From the NCBI RefSeq assembly GCF_002105155.1, contig NW_019028993.1, positions 248,001-312,000 of the forward strand: DNA of 64,000 nucleotides, given 5' to 3'. Numbering within the stretch: the stretch's first letter is position 1; every line of letters starts with the position of its first letter. The stretch comes from Lobosporangium transversale. Lineage: Eukaryota; Mortierellomycota; Mortierellomycetes; Mortierellales; Mortierellaceae. Position numbers and translations under genes: made by a program. The notes beneath the pieces were generated by a model. The model was not told the origin of the DNA. It was given only the letters and a program-made list of their open reading frames with translations, and did not search any database. Of this stretch, positions 33,839 to 46,800 are shown piece by piece.

Positions 33839-34595
33839 AAAGATTGACGTGCATTGCAATTGAGCATTAAAAAAAAACTTTCTTTTTAAAGATGTTTGCA
33901 AAATATTGTTTATTAAACTATCGTTTAGGAATGCTTTGTGGTTTGACCAGGCTCTGTCTCTCTTACTCTCCTAACATTAGAGAAATGACCCATTGGGCTG
34001 TTGTTGTTTCCTTTCTGACACGGAAAGAGAGATCGCGGAATGCATAGAATGTCATGATTTAATTTACAGTTCATCCGCGGAATTTTACGATTTATTCAAT
34101 CTTGGTGTCAAAATAGCCTCTAAAAAAGTTGTGGGGGTCAAGGTTATTTATAAACTTCTCTGAATGAAAGAAAAGTTCTTCTTCCAACCTGTGCCGTAAA
34201 CTGTACAAGATCAAAAGAGAGAAGTTGAGTTACCTCCCTTTGGCTGTTCAACAGACCTTTTCAGTTACAAGAACTTCGTAAAGTAAACCATTTGTATTGG
34301 AAAAAGAACTACCCCTTTTGTTTCGTAAGAGATTTCATTTAAACAGGAAAAAAAACTGGGCAATGCATTTTAAACGGTGCATGGGCTCTTACTTCATATA
34401 CAAAAAAATATTAAGTTTTCTATCCATATCCCTTGCCTCTTTGACTCGAGATGACAAGCCTGGTGGAGGATCAATGAAATTGGACTATATCTGGATATTT
34501 GGCCGTGTTTGATCCTCCATTTTCTGTTTCCCAGTCCTTTTTTTTTATTTTTTATTTTTTATTTTTATTTTTTTTTCTTTGTATTATGACGTTGG
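33222..34595. other. Spacer between gene F and BET5
   Basis: Promoter of F plus about 1 kb without a credible gene. It has an A-run at about 33681-33707, the CAA repeat, and an AT-rich stretch at 34540-34576 just past the BET5 stop. Confidence 0.55.
33796..33838. repeat. (CAA)n microsatellite
   Basis: About 14 perfect CAA units. Frame readings of poly-Cys or poly-Val through it are artefacts. Confidence 0.95.
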
Positions 34596-35362
34596 TTAAA
34601 GGGTATCGAACATAGTTAACGAGCGTACAAAGCGATCAACCCCGTTCCTGAAGCCTTCAGCACCCATCGTCTCTGGGTTCACACTTGCCCCATTCGAGCC
34701 CGCATTCGCCAATGGATTTTTGATCACGAGCTCAACATAGAGCTGGGTATAGATCTGGCGTAGAGCTTGTTGAAGTGATTCCACTCCTGGATCCGAGTTG
34801 AGGACAAACTTGAGTCCCGTTAGTGTCTCGTAATAATGAAGTTTATAATGTGAAGTCCTGTAAGCAATAAATCCGTCTTGTTGGCTAGCAAATACCCCCC
34901 AAAAAAAAAAAAAAAAAAAAAAAAAAAACATTCATTCATTCATACATACATATGTTGAAATGTTAGTATTCTCTCTTCACCCTTTTGTACATGCTTATGA
35001 TCAATAGTCAAGCTTTGTCAGAATGATTGTCATTGTGGAAAAGAAGAAAAAAAAAAAAAAAAAAAAAAAAACGAATTTTTTTTTTACCCTTTTCCAAGTT
35101 TCTTGACCAGATTTCTGAGTGAATAGACTACACCATAGACCAATTTTCCTTCCTCCTCAAGTGACATGTTCATGCCCTGCCGTGGATCTGTCATGGTTGT
35201 GGTCGTCGTTGTTGATCCTCCTCCACCACCACTTGCGCTGGCGTGGGATGCCAATGGATCACCGTGTTGGTCAAACGCATTTTTAGCTGTGTGGCCTCTA
35301 TGCCAGTCATGATAGTAGATGCACTGACAGTGCCTGTCAAAAATGTACATGTTGTAGATCAT
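34596..35362 (-). CDS. BET5: Bet5 / TRAPPC1, TRAPP complex subunit
   Basis: Two exons: 35088..35362 and 34596..34884, giving 187 aa with the frame restored across the intron (codon split after two bases). It starts MIYNMYIFDRHCQCIYYHDW, the typical Bet5/TRAPPC1 opening, followed by EGKLVYGVVYSLRNLVKKL, then FIAYRTSHYKLHYYETLTG, LKFVLNSDPGV, YVELVIKNPLA and a final FRNGVDRFVRSL. This longin-fold subunit belongs to the TRAPP core, which activates the Rab GTPase Ypt1 in ER-Golgi traffic. A Gly/Ser/Thr-rich insertion between the first strand pair and LEEEGKLVYG makes it longer than the usual 145-160 aa. The intron begins GTAAAAA and contains long T/A runs. Confidence 0.92.
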
Positions 35363-37549
35363 GATGCTGATGGTAAACGAATATATAGATGTCCAATGCA
35401 AAAAAAAAAAAAAAAAAAAAAAAGAGGTTGATGCTGCCTTCTGATGGTCTTTTATTGGTCTTCCTTCTATGCCCCTATGCCATCTATGCCTCTGTGCCTG
35501 TGTCTCTTGCGCCTTGTTGTTTTGCTTCTATTGATTTGTAGTGTCCAGTTTTGGCCCGAGTTGAATGAAGAAATGAGATGATGTGGACTACCAGATATGC
35601 TCTCATTTGATCAAGTGACGTGAAGTAAATGGGCCGCACTCTCCCTGAGACAGAGTGTTCGTTTCAAGGAGTACAATTGAAATTGCATGATTAAAAAATC
35701 AAGAGGCAAAAGGAGAGGACTCCACCAGCTTTCTACACGCTCACTGCAGCACAACGTTTCTATTTTTTATCCTCCCCTGCCTAACACCTTTCGTCGTTGA
35801 GGTCATTATAATCGGTCTTTCAGAGCAAACCTTTATCTGTTGATCGAACCAATTCCTAAACTCCACAAGGATTAATGAAAAAAAAAAAAAAATAAAAAAA
35901 AAAAATAAAAAAAAGATTTCATTGCACGTTTGCTGACATGATATTTCTCCTAGATTACAAAGCCTTGCTTATCCTATTCATGTCTTGGACAGCTTTGTCA
36001 ATTAGACTTGACCAAAACGTCATCTGCAGGAGGAAAAAGAAAAAAAAAAAAAAAAAAAAAAGAGGGTAATGATGCACGAATGGATGTAGTCTTGCTTCCA
36101 TGCATGCTTACACTGACATCGAAAAGCCTTTGCTCCGAAGTATTAAAACAGGTGCGGTGTTCTGCTTATCAAACAAATGGACAGACGTGTTTCAGCTTCT
36201 AAAATAAACCCAGGAACAAGATACCGATTAGAGAACGAAGAATAAAAAAGAAAAAGAAGAGAAAAAAAAAAAGGACAACAACAAAAGGCCTTTATTCATT
36301 TGTAATAAAAATATAAACACGAATGTATAAATGTAGTCAACCTTTGACCATGAAAGTCTTTGATCTTGATGATAAACAGGAAAAATACTATTTATCCATA
36401 ATGGACATAGAGTCGAACTAGAGAGAGCATTTAGTCTAGCGCTTCCCAGAACAAGCAGAACTGAACGAAAGTAAAACAGTCTTAGCTTGGTTATATTATG
36501 AGAGCATTCATCACTTTTTGTAAAGACAGATTTATAAAAAAATAATATATGACTAGTGACCCCGACCACAACCATGAAGGCTACGCTAGTGCTCTTTATA
36601 TTTCGCTCATGTCTCATGGGCTAGACAGAGATAAAGAAGATGGCAAAAGCGAAAAAGAAAAAGAAAAAAAAAAATGAAGGAAAGGAAAAGTTACAAGGAC
36701 TTGATAATAAGATGGGTATTAGGCAGGAAACATGGAGCAAAAACGAGACTGAAAAACTGGGCATAGCGTGATGGTAAAAGTGGAACTGATGGTAAAAAAA
36801 AAAAAAAAAAAAAACAAGTTGAGCTCAGCCAAGGTGTACAGTATGTTTGGATTCATACGTCTTGGAGCATGTTAATAAATGAACAAAGTAGAAGACTCTT
36901 ACTGCTGTTCAATTAAATGTGTCAACGAATACATTAAAATGTCCAAAAATACATATCGAATACATGGTGATGGCTACTGTTGGCAGATGGCGGAACAAAT
37001 ACGAACAGATCATTTGGAGCAATTTCAGCTTCCTAACAGTAAAGGAGGATAATCCAGCTACTGACCCGAAAATATGTACTGTGATGAACGCTTATCTACA
37101 AGAGGCTTTACCATACGCCAGAGATCTCCAGAGAAGGGACATGTTTGCAAAAATATATATTATATATATTATGAAGGGCAACAGCCATCAAATTGGATCG
37201 ATGGATTTATATTGATTTTTTATTTTATTTATTACTTTTTTGTGGGGATAAATACATGCTGCTCATTGCTGGGGCGAGTACGACGAGCATGTTACATTTT
37301 TCTTTTATTGTATTTTAGTGAGTGCCACAAGATTATATTAAATTTCAAGGGTCGGTTTTATGCAACAGAAAAGAATGAGTGACAAACACTGCAATGTCAA
37401 TAAAGGCCATCAGGAGCGGTTTATTGGGCGACGTTTAATCCCGCTCTTCAGAATGTAGCCTGAATAAGGTTTGTTATATCGCTTCCTTTTTTCCTCCTCT
37501 TTATTCTTCACCCTTCACTCTTTCCTCTTTTCTTTTCTTCTTTTCTTTT

Positions 37550-37581
<32 letters not shown>

Positions 37582-38875
37582 TTCTTCTTTCGCTTGTTTG
37601 TGGTTTCTTCCCTACTTTCTCTCGTCAGTCCACCACAATCCAGCTCATCTCCCTGTCCATCCTCCTTTGTCTCCACTTTCTCACCCTTCCACCTTATTCT
37701 TCTCTTTCACCCGTCCCTCTCTCCAGAGATATTGCCACGATCCTTTCTTCACTTACAGTACGATCAATCTTCCAGTCTTTATATCTATTCTTGTAATTCT
37801 TTTTCATCAATTCGTGAATAATGAACAAAAAGAAAAAAAGATAGCAAGAGTAATTACTCAGCTTGGACCCTCACACCACAACCCTCTCCTGTTCACGGTC
37901 TCCTTTTCTCTCCTTTTTCTTCCTTTCCATCCCTCTTCCTCCGTTCCACTTCCTACTCCTTATAAAAAAAGAAAGAAAGAAAAAAAAAAAAAAAAAAAAA
38001 GTACTATGGGATGCCTATCCTTCCTCGTGGTTGTTTTTTTTTTTTTTTTTTTTCATATCGAGTGTATTTTGATTTCTATAAAAAAAAAAAAGGCTTGATC
38101 CAAAGACAGCTTTGATGACGCATCAGTGCCTGTAGACCGGAATATGGGTCGTTCCTGAATTATTTTAGTGGAAAAATGGATGGAATTTATTGGATGGAAA
38201 GAAAGATCACATCTTTTTTTTTTTTTTTTTTTTTTTTCTCCTCCTTGAATGTCAAGTCCCTTTGGACTAGTGTACACCACACCTCTGTAGTTATCCTTTT
38301 AACATTTGCATTGACAATACCAAAGTACTATAGCTACACTTTTTTTTTTTTCTTTTTTCTTTTCCTTCATGGTTTTTCTCTTCCTCTTTCCACTCTCAAT
38401 TACGTCTCGCAGAAACATGTGCTCCACTTTATAACACATCCTGGCCTGTCACCCAATCGTTGTATCCATTTTAATTTTATCGTAGCTGTATGCCTTGACC
38501 GTTGCCTCTTCTACCAGTCTTTTTTATTTATTTATTTATTTATTTTTCTTTGCATGTGTATCTGCATTGAAATACTTGTTCTCTGCTTTGAAACATTGCC
38601 TCTCCCTTCCATCTGTGCAATTCTATTTCTATCAATATCTTACACGCGTACCGTGTGATATCATTTCTCCATTTTACCATTGGCTCACAATCCTTATTAA
38701 CTTTTTTTTTTTTTTTTTTTTTTACTTCCGACATTCTCGTGACACAGACAGAAAGATCTTCGTTTTTTTTTTTTTTTACCCGTCAAGCAGAATAACGATA
38801 CACGAATAAAACACCGGCAACAGCATAGCAAAAAAAAAAAAAAAAAAAAAAAAACACACCTTACTTTCAGCAATC
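35363..38875. other. 3.5-kb spacer without a supported gene
   Basis: Scattered short open frames, most made of homopolymer runs (poly-Lys or poly-Phe), and none with recognisable protein features. From about 37470 to 37980 the plus strand is strongly pyrimidine-rich with a TTC repeat, and may be part of the upstream region of the next gene. T/A runs occur near 35880, 36048, 36793, 37979, 38031, 38216 and 38703. Confidence 0.5.
37548..37590. repeat. (TTC)n microsatellite in a pyrimidine-rich tract
   Basis: About 12 TTC units inside a 500-bp C/T-rich stretch on the plus strand. Confidence 0.85.
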
Positions 38876-40180
38876 ATGCGCTTGCTCTCTTCACGCGGTG
38901 CAGCCAAGCAAGAGGCATCTTCCTCGCATTCATCATCATACAAACCATCCTCTGCATCGCTCTCCCGATCCTCATCTTCCTTGACCTGGTCAGTCCTCTG
39001 CTCTTTTGTCATCCTCAATTCATTCCTGGCCTTGCTCTCGCCTTCAACTTCCGGTGGTCGAGCCCTTGCAGCCCTTGAGCCTGGATTCTGTGGAGACTGT
39101 CAAACATTCGCGAATGCCATCCAAGTCTGTGGTGGATCGTTCACTCCCGCAGATATTGAGATCGTTGGCGAATATGTCCTCCAACAAGCTTACTCCAAAT
39201 GTCTCTGTACAGAGGTGATGCAAAAAGTTCTCTGGACCTGTGCCAAATGTGAATTGCTGGCAGGTCATCACCAGGCCAAGGCGCCTCCACCTCAAAAGTA
39301 TCAGACCCAATGTATTGCTTGGGGAATGACGATTCAGGAATGGAAACAGCCCTACACCGGCACTGTCGCCCCTGGTACCCAGACAGATGTCACAGGAGGG
39401 GGCGGAACGAACCCGAACCCGAACCCTGAACCACAACCAACACAACCAAACCAACCCTCTGCCACCGGACCATCTAATCAACCCAAACCTTCAAACGGAA
39501 GTGGATCCAACCCCGGTAATGGGAATGGTGACGGAAACAACTCCACATCCCCTCCAAATGCCAATGAATCCAACTCTTCAGCTGACAACTCAGTCTCTGG
39601 AAACAAACCAGCGGAGCAGACCTCTACAGGATCCAACGGGCTTACAATTGGAATTGCTGGCGGTATCATCGGTATAGCCGTGGTTGCGGGTACGATCGCT
39701 GTGGTAATGATGAAGCGTCGCCGTCGCCGTCGCTCACCCTTGGATCTGGATTCGCTTCCTGGTCAGACCGGTCAGTTCGCGCCAATGGAAGACAAGTGGG
39801 AGAATTCTGTCCATCATCCTAGCTCACCTCCTTTGCCTCCTGCCCCTATTGCAAGCGCAACCCCTGTAGCTGGACACGCCCGTGGTGGTTATGATAACGC
39901 TGGATACATGGATGGCAATGGCAGTGCTGTTGGAGGATACGATCCACAGTATGATGGATACAATCAATACGATAACTATGATCAATACAATGGACATCAT
40001 GGAGGATATGGTGGACAGTACGGAGGGCAGTACATGGACCAAGGCCACTATGGGCAAGGACAGTACGATCAAGACTATCACCAAGGACACCCGGGACAAG
40101 ATGGGTATTCAGTGCGTGATTATGGTGGCTACGAAAACAAGAGCCAAGTTGGTGGACGTGATAACTCGCATTACATGTAA
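38876..40180 (+). CDS. Cysteine-rich single-pass membrane protein
   Basis: Single exon, 434 aa. A Ser-rich N-terminus of about 40 residues precedes a hydrophobic segment (SVLCSFVILNSFLALL) that can act as a signal sequence. The next ~90 residues hold eight cysteines (CGDC, VCGG, CLC, CAKC, QC), probably disulfide-bonded outside the cell. A Gly/Asn/Pro/Ser-rich stalk leads to a second membrane segment (LTIGIAGGIIGIAVVAGTIA) followed by MKRRRRRRS, and then a tail made of Tyr/Gly/Gln/Asp repeats (YDGYNQYDNYDQYNGHHGG-like). The layout is that of a type I surface protein. It is not related by sequence to the A-F family, although the overall plan is similar. I do not recognise the family. A cryptic acceptor (TTTCAG) lies just before the ATG, so a 5' UTR intron is possible. 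Confidence 0.8.
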   Translation: MRLLSSRGAAKQEASSSHSSSYKPSSASLSRSSSSLTWSVLCSFVILNSFLALLSPSTSGGRALAALEPGFCGDCQTFANAIQVCGGSFTPADIEIVGEYVLQQAYSKCLCTEVMQKVLWTCAKCELLAGHHQAKAPPPQKYQTQCIAWGMTIQEWKQPYTGTVAPGTQTDVTGGGGTNPNPNPEPQPTQPNQPSATGPSNQPKPSNGSGSNPGNGNGDGNNSTSPPNANESNSSADNSVSGNKPAEQTSTGSNGLTIGIAGGIIGIAVVAGTIAVVMMKRRRRRRSPLDLDSLPGQTGQFAPMEDKWENSVHHPSSPPLPPAPIASATPVAGHARGGYDNAGYMDGNGSAVGGYDPQYDGYNQYDNYDQYNGHHGGYGGQYGGQYMDQGHYGQGQYDQDYHQGHPGQDGYSVRDYGGYENKSQVGGRDNSHYM

Positions 40181-43100
40181 AAGGAAGAGGGTCGACTCCC
40201 TTCCTCCCCTTCCAGTCCTCGACACCATTTTATACACCTACATCAACATCAGCATACTCACACACATTTATATTCACATCCATATCAAATAATCCCATTC
40301 TTCTTGTTCTTGCAAGGCCTATAAAAACGAATAAAAAAGAAAGAGGAGAGGGAAAAAAAAAAACCCCCCCGACGTTGATAAATTTCTTTATTAGTTAAAA
40401 TACCTGATTAGCAATTGATAATAAATAAATAATATAATTAAATAGATAATTTATGAAGTAAAAACAATAGTAACCAAGAGAATGATGGCCTCTATTTCGA
40501 CAAATACTTTATCAAAGTTATTCAAAGTTACAATTACAGCTACTACAACGGGCTCGCTCTTGATACCCAAAGATTATCGGTGTTATCGAGGAAATGATAT
40601 ATACTACTGTTGCGTTATTCTCTGCATTGTTGACGGGGGAATAAGGTGGGAGGACTATACTCCAGGAATGAAGGGAAAAAAAAGGGCTTTTTTTTTCGCA
40701 AAGGTGTGAATCAGAATACTGTGTGGCTGAATCGGCCCTGGCTCCTAAGGCACGAAAAAAAGGAAAGATATAAGGCTAACGACAATGAAAATATTGTATA
40801 TATTGCAGAGAGATCTATCAAGCAAGAATTGAATGGTTCGTAGCCTTGTAAAAGATGCGAGAGATATTGGGTTTTCTTCAGATGTACGGTTGATGAGGAT
40901 GGCTAAATTCAACGAAGACTTACAGCATTGTAGGAAGTGAATGACAAAGAAGATATTTTAAAGAGCCCCCCCTTTAGCTTTTTACACTGATGCAGGATCA
41001 AAACAACAACCAGGAGAGCAAGTATTCAAGTATTGGAATCAATATCTTTAAAAAGAAAGATGAACCGAACCAATGGGTAGCATTTTAGTAAACAAAGTGT
41101 GTAATTCCCCTGCTTTGAGGAGCAACGTCGTAATATGCACGAGCCACCAAAAACTCCTGATTTTATGTCCATGAATATCTAATAGTGGTTGTGGGTTTCC
41201 CAAGTCAAGTGACCGCAGATGGTGAACAATGAGGAAGACAAAAAAAAAAAAAAAAAAGAAATTCGTAATTGTGTGGTGCAAAGAGTTGGTTTGTTACCAA
41301 GTTAGATATAAATGGCGTGATTAAAATTATATGCCGCGTTGAGAATCAACGTCTCTGCCTTGGTTTCTCCATCACGTTTTACTTTTTGCTTTGAATGTAC
41401 TAAAAAAGTTCATTGATAAGATAGACATGATGCTTGGTTCTCTTATCTGCGGTAGTAGTTTATACCCTTTGTATAGGAAGGAGCCGGTCCGATGATATGG
41501 GAGCTATCTATGCACGTCCCGATAGTTGTTATCAAGTTATAGTTCAACTTTTTATTCTAGGGACTCGCATCGTACTCAATGCTATACCTTTCAACATCAA
41601 TCCTCGTACTTTCTTCGTAATAGTGATGACTGTTATCCACCATGTTCATTCTAATTGGCTTGGCTGTACTAGCAAAGATTTGCCTAAATGCCGCAGTGGA
41701 AATTGTTTACCAAATTGATACAGAAAGCTGGTCTGGTTCCTGTAGCATCATATAAGGCATCGATACCATAATGTCCATATCCTAAAAGAAAAAAAAAATG
41801 AATAAAAAACCTATCTTCGATACTTGTTTGATAAGGTTGCTATGTGTTTGGTCGAATATGTGTGTTTTACTTTTAAGGAGATTGGTCATGAATATGAAAA
41901 GTGATTTGTAGAAGAAAAGAGAATGAATGAGACAAGAAACTAGACCAATGGGTACTAGAGACGTGCAAAAAAAGAAAATAAAGTCGACTGTTTCTGACTG
42001 AAAAAAGGAGATTGCAGAAATAGAGGATGCGGTAGTGCATTTGAACAAGCTCCGCGGATAGGGAGAAAGAAAACGCGTCTGTTGCACTGATCCCTCCACC
42101 CAATGTAGCGACAGAATTTGCGGCCCTTTAGATTACTCAACCTGTAGCATGCAAGACGTTATCTTCATTTGTATTCCTTGCGCAGTAATGGCGAGCTTGT
42201 CAATGGCAGTGTCGCTTACCTTTGCAACAGTGCATGCACACAACAACTCTTTCGTTTTCTCTTTCGGATTGTATTTTATCCATTCCTCCCATGTACATGT
42301 ACAGTACACAACACAAAACCCCATTCGATCAGACAAAACTGAACTTGAAAAATTATTGTGAAAAATGCAAAAGTCTGTATTTTGACCTGGCCCTGTCCTT
42401 TGCAAGGCCGACGCCCTGTTGTCTTTTTATTTCATTATTGTTACTTTTTTCTAATTGTTGTCTTTGTGCAACCATGTGTGTATGTTCTAGTGCAATAAGA
42501 AAGAAAAAAAAGATAACATGCCATCGTGAATTGCACCTAATCTGACGTTCTCGTTATGATAGAGGTGGTCTGTGTCCACAGTATTTGTTTTTCTTTGAAG
42601 CCATTTTATCTTGATACATATTTGGGTCAAGGCACGAATCAGGTCAGATGGAAGAAAAAAAAGGACACAATCTTGAAATTGATTCGGAACGTTAGTTGGG
42701 CTTTGTACGTCCTGAAAAAGTCTCTATCTAAACACATTCTTGCATGAAAAATAAAAAGAAGGAAAAAAAACCATACCAAGGCAAGGCATGGGAAGGAAAG
42801 GAAGGCCTCTCCTATTACCCTATTGTTATGCACAGCGAATGACAAGACTTTTTCTCTACAAAGACGAATAAGCGAAGGAGAGGTCACGACAAGGCCATTA
42901 GAGCAATAGGAAATAAATTTGGCCAGTGATCATTGGCCAGATTACTTCCCATGCATACGGCAATGGGTCAAGTCGGGGGGGAAATCCTTAGTATTTAGTG
43001 TTTTGGTGATTAGTACCTCTCTGCTCTGGATTGACTAGGAGAGACAAAAAAAAAAATCTTACTCTCTCCACAACTAACTTTACCGTTGTGAACCCTGTTG

Positions 43101-43820
43101 TTCATCATAAACCCAACGGGGATTAAGAGCACTTTGCACCTGCAAAAAAAAAAAAAGAGGTATGCATATCATTTATAGTTGCTACGTGATAACCATCAAT
43201 GAAAATATGATACAAGGCTTTTTATGATGTGGTGCGATAACGACAGTAAAAGCAATGGAAGCAGTGATGGAGTCAAAGACAAATATAAAGACAAGCGGTA
43301 ACATACACAAGGGTTAAAGTTACAGTAAGGAAGTATCGAAATAATTACTGTTACTTGATTATCAAAGTATTACAAGCGTGGGCAAAAAACAAAAAAACTT
43401 GCATTCACCATGTACAGGACCCACCCTTGCTTTCCTTGTTCCTTCTTCTCTTTCTTTTCTCTTCTCTTTTCGTTTTAGTTTTTTATTTTATTTATTTTTT
43501 GATTTTTGATTTTTGATTTCTTTCCTCTCAAGATCATTTTCTTTTTTCTAGTCAAGCCTTGCCAAGCCTCTTTTCTTCGTTCTCCTCAAAGGACTCGGCT
43601 TTTTATTCACCTCATCAGCTACTTTTATTTTTTATTTTATTTTTATTTTTATTTTTTCCTTTTATTGAATTCATTCATAATTACCTTTTATTCGTGCAGT
43701 TCTAAAGTACATTCACAATCAACACGGCGTTTCCATTTATACATTCATTATTCATCCATCGATTCATCCTCTCCTTCATTCATCCCCGAATAAACGGCTT
43801 TGCTTTTCTACTCTGTGCCA
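40181..43820. other. 3.6-kb spacer without a supported gene
   Basis: Several open frames under 110 codons (for example at 40482-40709 and 41434-41718) lack any recognisable motif. The last 400 bp (about 43440-43820) are T/C-rich and probably form the leader and promoter of the Spt23-like gene. No RNA gene recognised. Confidence 0.5.
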
Positions 43821-46800
43821 ATGACTGCTCAGGAAGGGTAAGTCTACTGACTGCTCATACTTCGTCAACTCTTTTTTTTTTTTCTTTTATTTCTTTTTTT
43901 TTTTTTTTTTTTTTTTGTGTGGCTCAAAGACCCCCAAGGAAGCAAAAGTAGATGCAGTGCAGTGCAGACATCAATAAAATAAAAAGAGCACAGATGTTTA
44001 TTACCAGTAACCAGCAACCTCCGAGTCAGTGGTTAGGCTTTTTTAATAATAATGAAAAAGAGACATCATTGAAACCAGACCTGGATGAACAGTATTTCAA
44101 ATGGAACAAAACCTCCGCTACTCTACATTACAACCTGAATCATGAAGGAAAGGAATCGGATTCCGACAACTTGAACTGTCAAGTTGTCATAGATTACATC
44201 GTTCTCCACTAAGCATATTAATCGGTCGTGGATATATATATATATTTTTATTTTTTTCTCATTGCTTCTTTTTATTCATTATTGCTGGCATTAATCTTTA
44301 TTTTTTCTTTCTTTACCTTGTCCAAGCAGCCTTCAGATTGAAATCTCGGGCATTCCTGCCGAGAACGGCAAGTGCAGAGTGGAAACGCAGCTCAAGATTA
44401 CACTCCGGTTAAAGGATGCCCATGGAGAGATTGTCAAGGACTGGAAACAACTTCGATTACCTCGACCCTTGATCGCTAAAGAAAAACATCGCATGGAAAA
44501 GTTCAATGGTACTGGGAATATGTTTCTGATCTCTTTTTTTTATTTTTTTTTTATATAGTTTACTTTAGAACCTGAATATCATTGCCATTTGTAATGATTA
44601 CATTACCCAAAGGGATAACGTGCTAACTCTTATTGTTGTTTTCCTTATGCTTTGATCATTCAGGTCGGAGCAAGCATGTTCAAGATTCAGAAATCTTGAC
44701 TTTAGATGCCAAATTAGTGTGTGACCATGACAGGACAAAAATCTTGGAATGCTGTGATAATTGCATTGGAAGAGAGCGCAAGCGGGCCCATCGCCGGAAA
44801 GAGTCGCAAAAGTTACCAGGACCTCTTTCATCCATACCCATTTTCGGTTCCGTCAATTCCAAGAACAGCGCGGCATCGCTTGATAATGAAGCCAATCCAC
44901 CCACGCCTACTGATCCAATTGAATATCAGCAATGGGAGCGCAACCGCATTATGGTTTTCAGCAGCACAGAATACGTCGATATCTCGTTAGGCGAATGTCT
45001 CTTACCTACACGCATCACCTGCTACTGCCGACACCATAATGAAAAAGTTGGATTTCGGTAAGTCTTTGCTGAATATAGATCATAATTTTTGAGGCCAGTT
45101 TGCGCCACCATGCAATCAACCTTAATTTTGTTTGGCACAGCGGCCTTTCCCGAGAATTGTGTCCCTATTTTGTGTTTGTCATGGACATTGTCATCGTTCA
45201 GGGAATGCTTAAATTGCAAGATAGGGGAAGGGACAAACAGGGGGAAAGAGCGAAACCCCGTGGTGCATGTAAAGTTCCATTTAATATGAGCAGAAATCTT
45301 TTGTTTCGGCATGGACATCGGCATGGGCATCGCATAGCTTGGCTTGGCAAACAATCACAAGGGACCGTTAGCGATTTTTCAGCTGAAATCACAAAAAAAA
45401 ACAAAATTAATTATACACATGCTCATCATGCTTTTCTTGTCAATTTGTGTACACATGGTTTCATTTAGAATCCAATTTACTGCTAAGGATTCGGCTGGTG
45501 TAACATTAGCCACCGTTTTGACCAACCCAGTCATGATGATGGATGATCATAAATCCGGAAAGAGGAACTCAATTGCTCAGTCAAAGGGTTTAGGTGTTGC
45601 AAGTACAACAAACGGAGTGAAAAAGTCTAAACTAGGAGCAAAGAGTATATCAAAACCCCAAGATGTCTCAAACAAGCAAGATAGCCTGGACCAGGGACTG
45701 CAACATCAGGACGGAGAGGAAGATGACGACCAAGAGGATATGGATGAGGAGGAGGAAGATGCTCTAAAGGGGCCTGAAGAGATCGACCTCGAGGCCGGTC
45801 ATCATATACCTGCTCACGACTTCCCAGAGCAGAACTCGAAATTTGAAGATTCCGAGATTCTGTCGGGCGACATATTGACTCCACTGGCTTCCACAATTGG
45901 CGGAGCAGGCGCGAAGCGGCGGGTAGATGAGAATATGATGGAAGATGTTCAATTATCTTCACACTCAGATGGCTTACGTGGTCCATTTCGCCGGAAAACA
46001 AGTCACGATGTCACATCCACGACCGAACCCTCATCCCTTTTCTCATCCTCAGGACTCGGTTTTGCATCAACTACGATGCTCTCTTCACAATCGCCATTTA
46101 TGCCAGGTTCACCGTTCGCAAAAGAAGAGCAGGACAATGTGTTCACACCTTCGTTCTCACAAGCATTGGGTCAAGACAGTTTTCTGGATCAGAGAAATAT
46201 TGATATGTACTTGCACCGGACCATCGGCTCTATCCCTCGTCGTCAATCGAAAGATTCGGGTGAGCATGATTCATCGATGATGGAATTCACGACACTTGAT
46301 GAGTCCATGTCATCTCCACCAGAATCATTCCCAACATCAACATTGTCCAACGGTAGCACATCTGCAGGAAAGACAGGACAATCTCATGAGCCCACATCAC
46401 TCTCTAACACAAGCCAAGCATCCGTCACACAAGCGTCAACATCTGTTCCTGTGTCAGATTATTCACAAGGACCTATAACAACACCTGCAGTGTCAAGTAC
46501 TGGGTCCAACCCTTTTAATTCTGGGATGTTCAGTTCTGCATTTGGCAGTACATTACAAACAAGTTCAACGCAAAGTCGCACTACAGCCCCTGGAATGTCA
46601 TCAAGTTTCTTGGATGCTTCGCAGATGCAAGAATTCCAAAACTTCAAACGTCAGAGTCTACTTCAACAGAAGCAACAGCAGATTTTGTTGCAACTTCAGC
46701 AAGGCATTCAACAGCAGAGCCAGCGACAAATGGAAACGAAGCCGGTCCCCTGGACTATCCCCAAAGGCAACAATGCGGACCCTTACTTGAATATGCGTAT

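Noticed and set aside
33657-33867. Poly-Cys/poly-Val open frames
   Set aside because: Translations of the CAA microsatellite.
36228-36617. Open frame of 129 codons on the minus strand
   Set aside because: Starts with ATG but has no recognisable domain, ends in homopolymer-coded Phe/Ser, and shows no splice partners.
41434-41718. 94-codon hydrophobic open frame
   Set aside because: No motif or context and no ATG at its first codon; length is within chance for this base composition.
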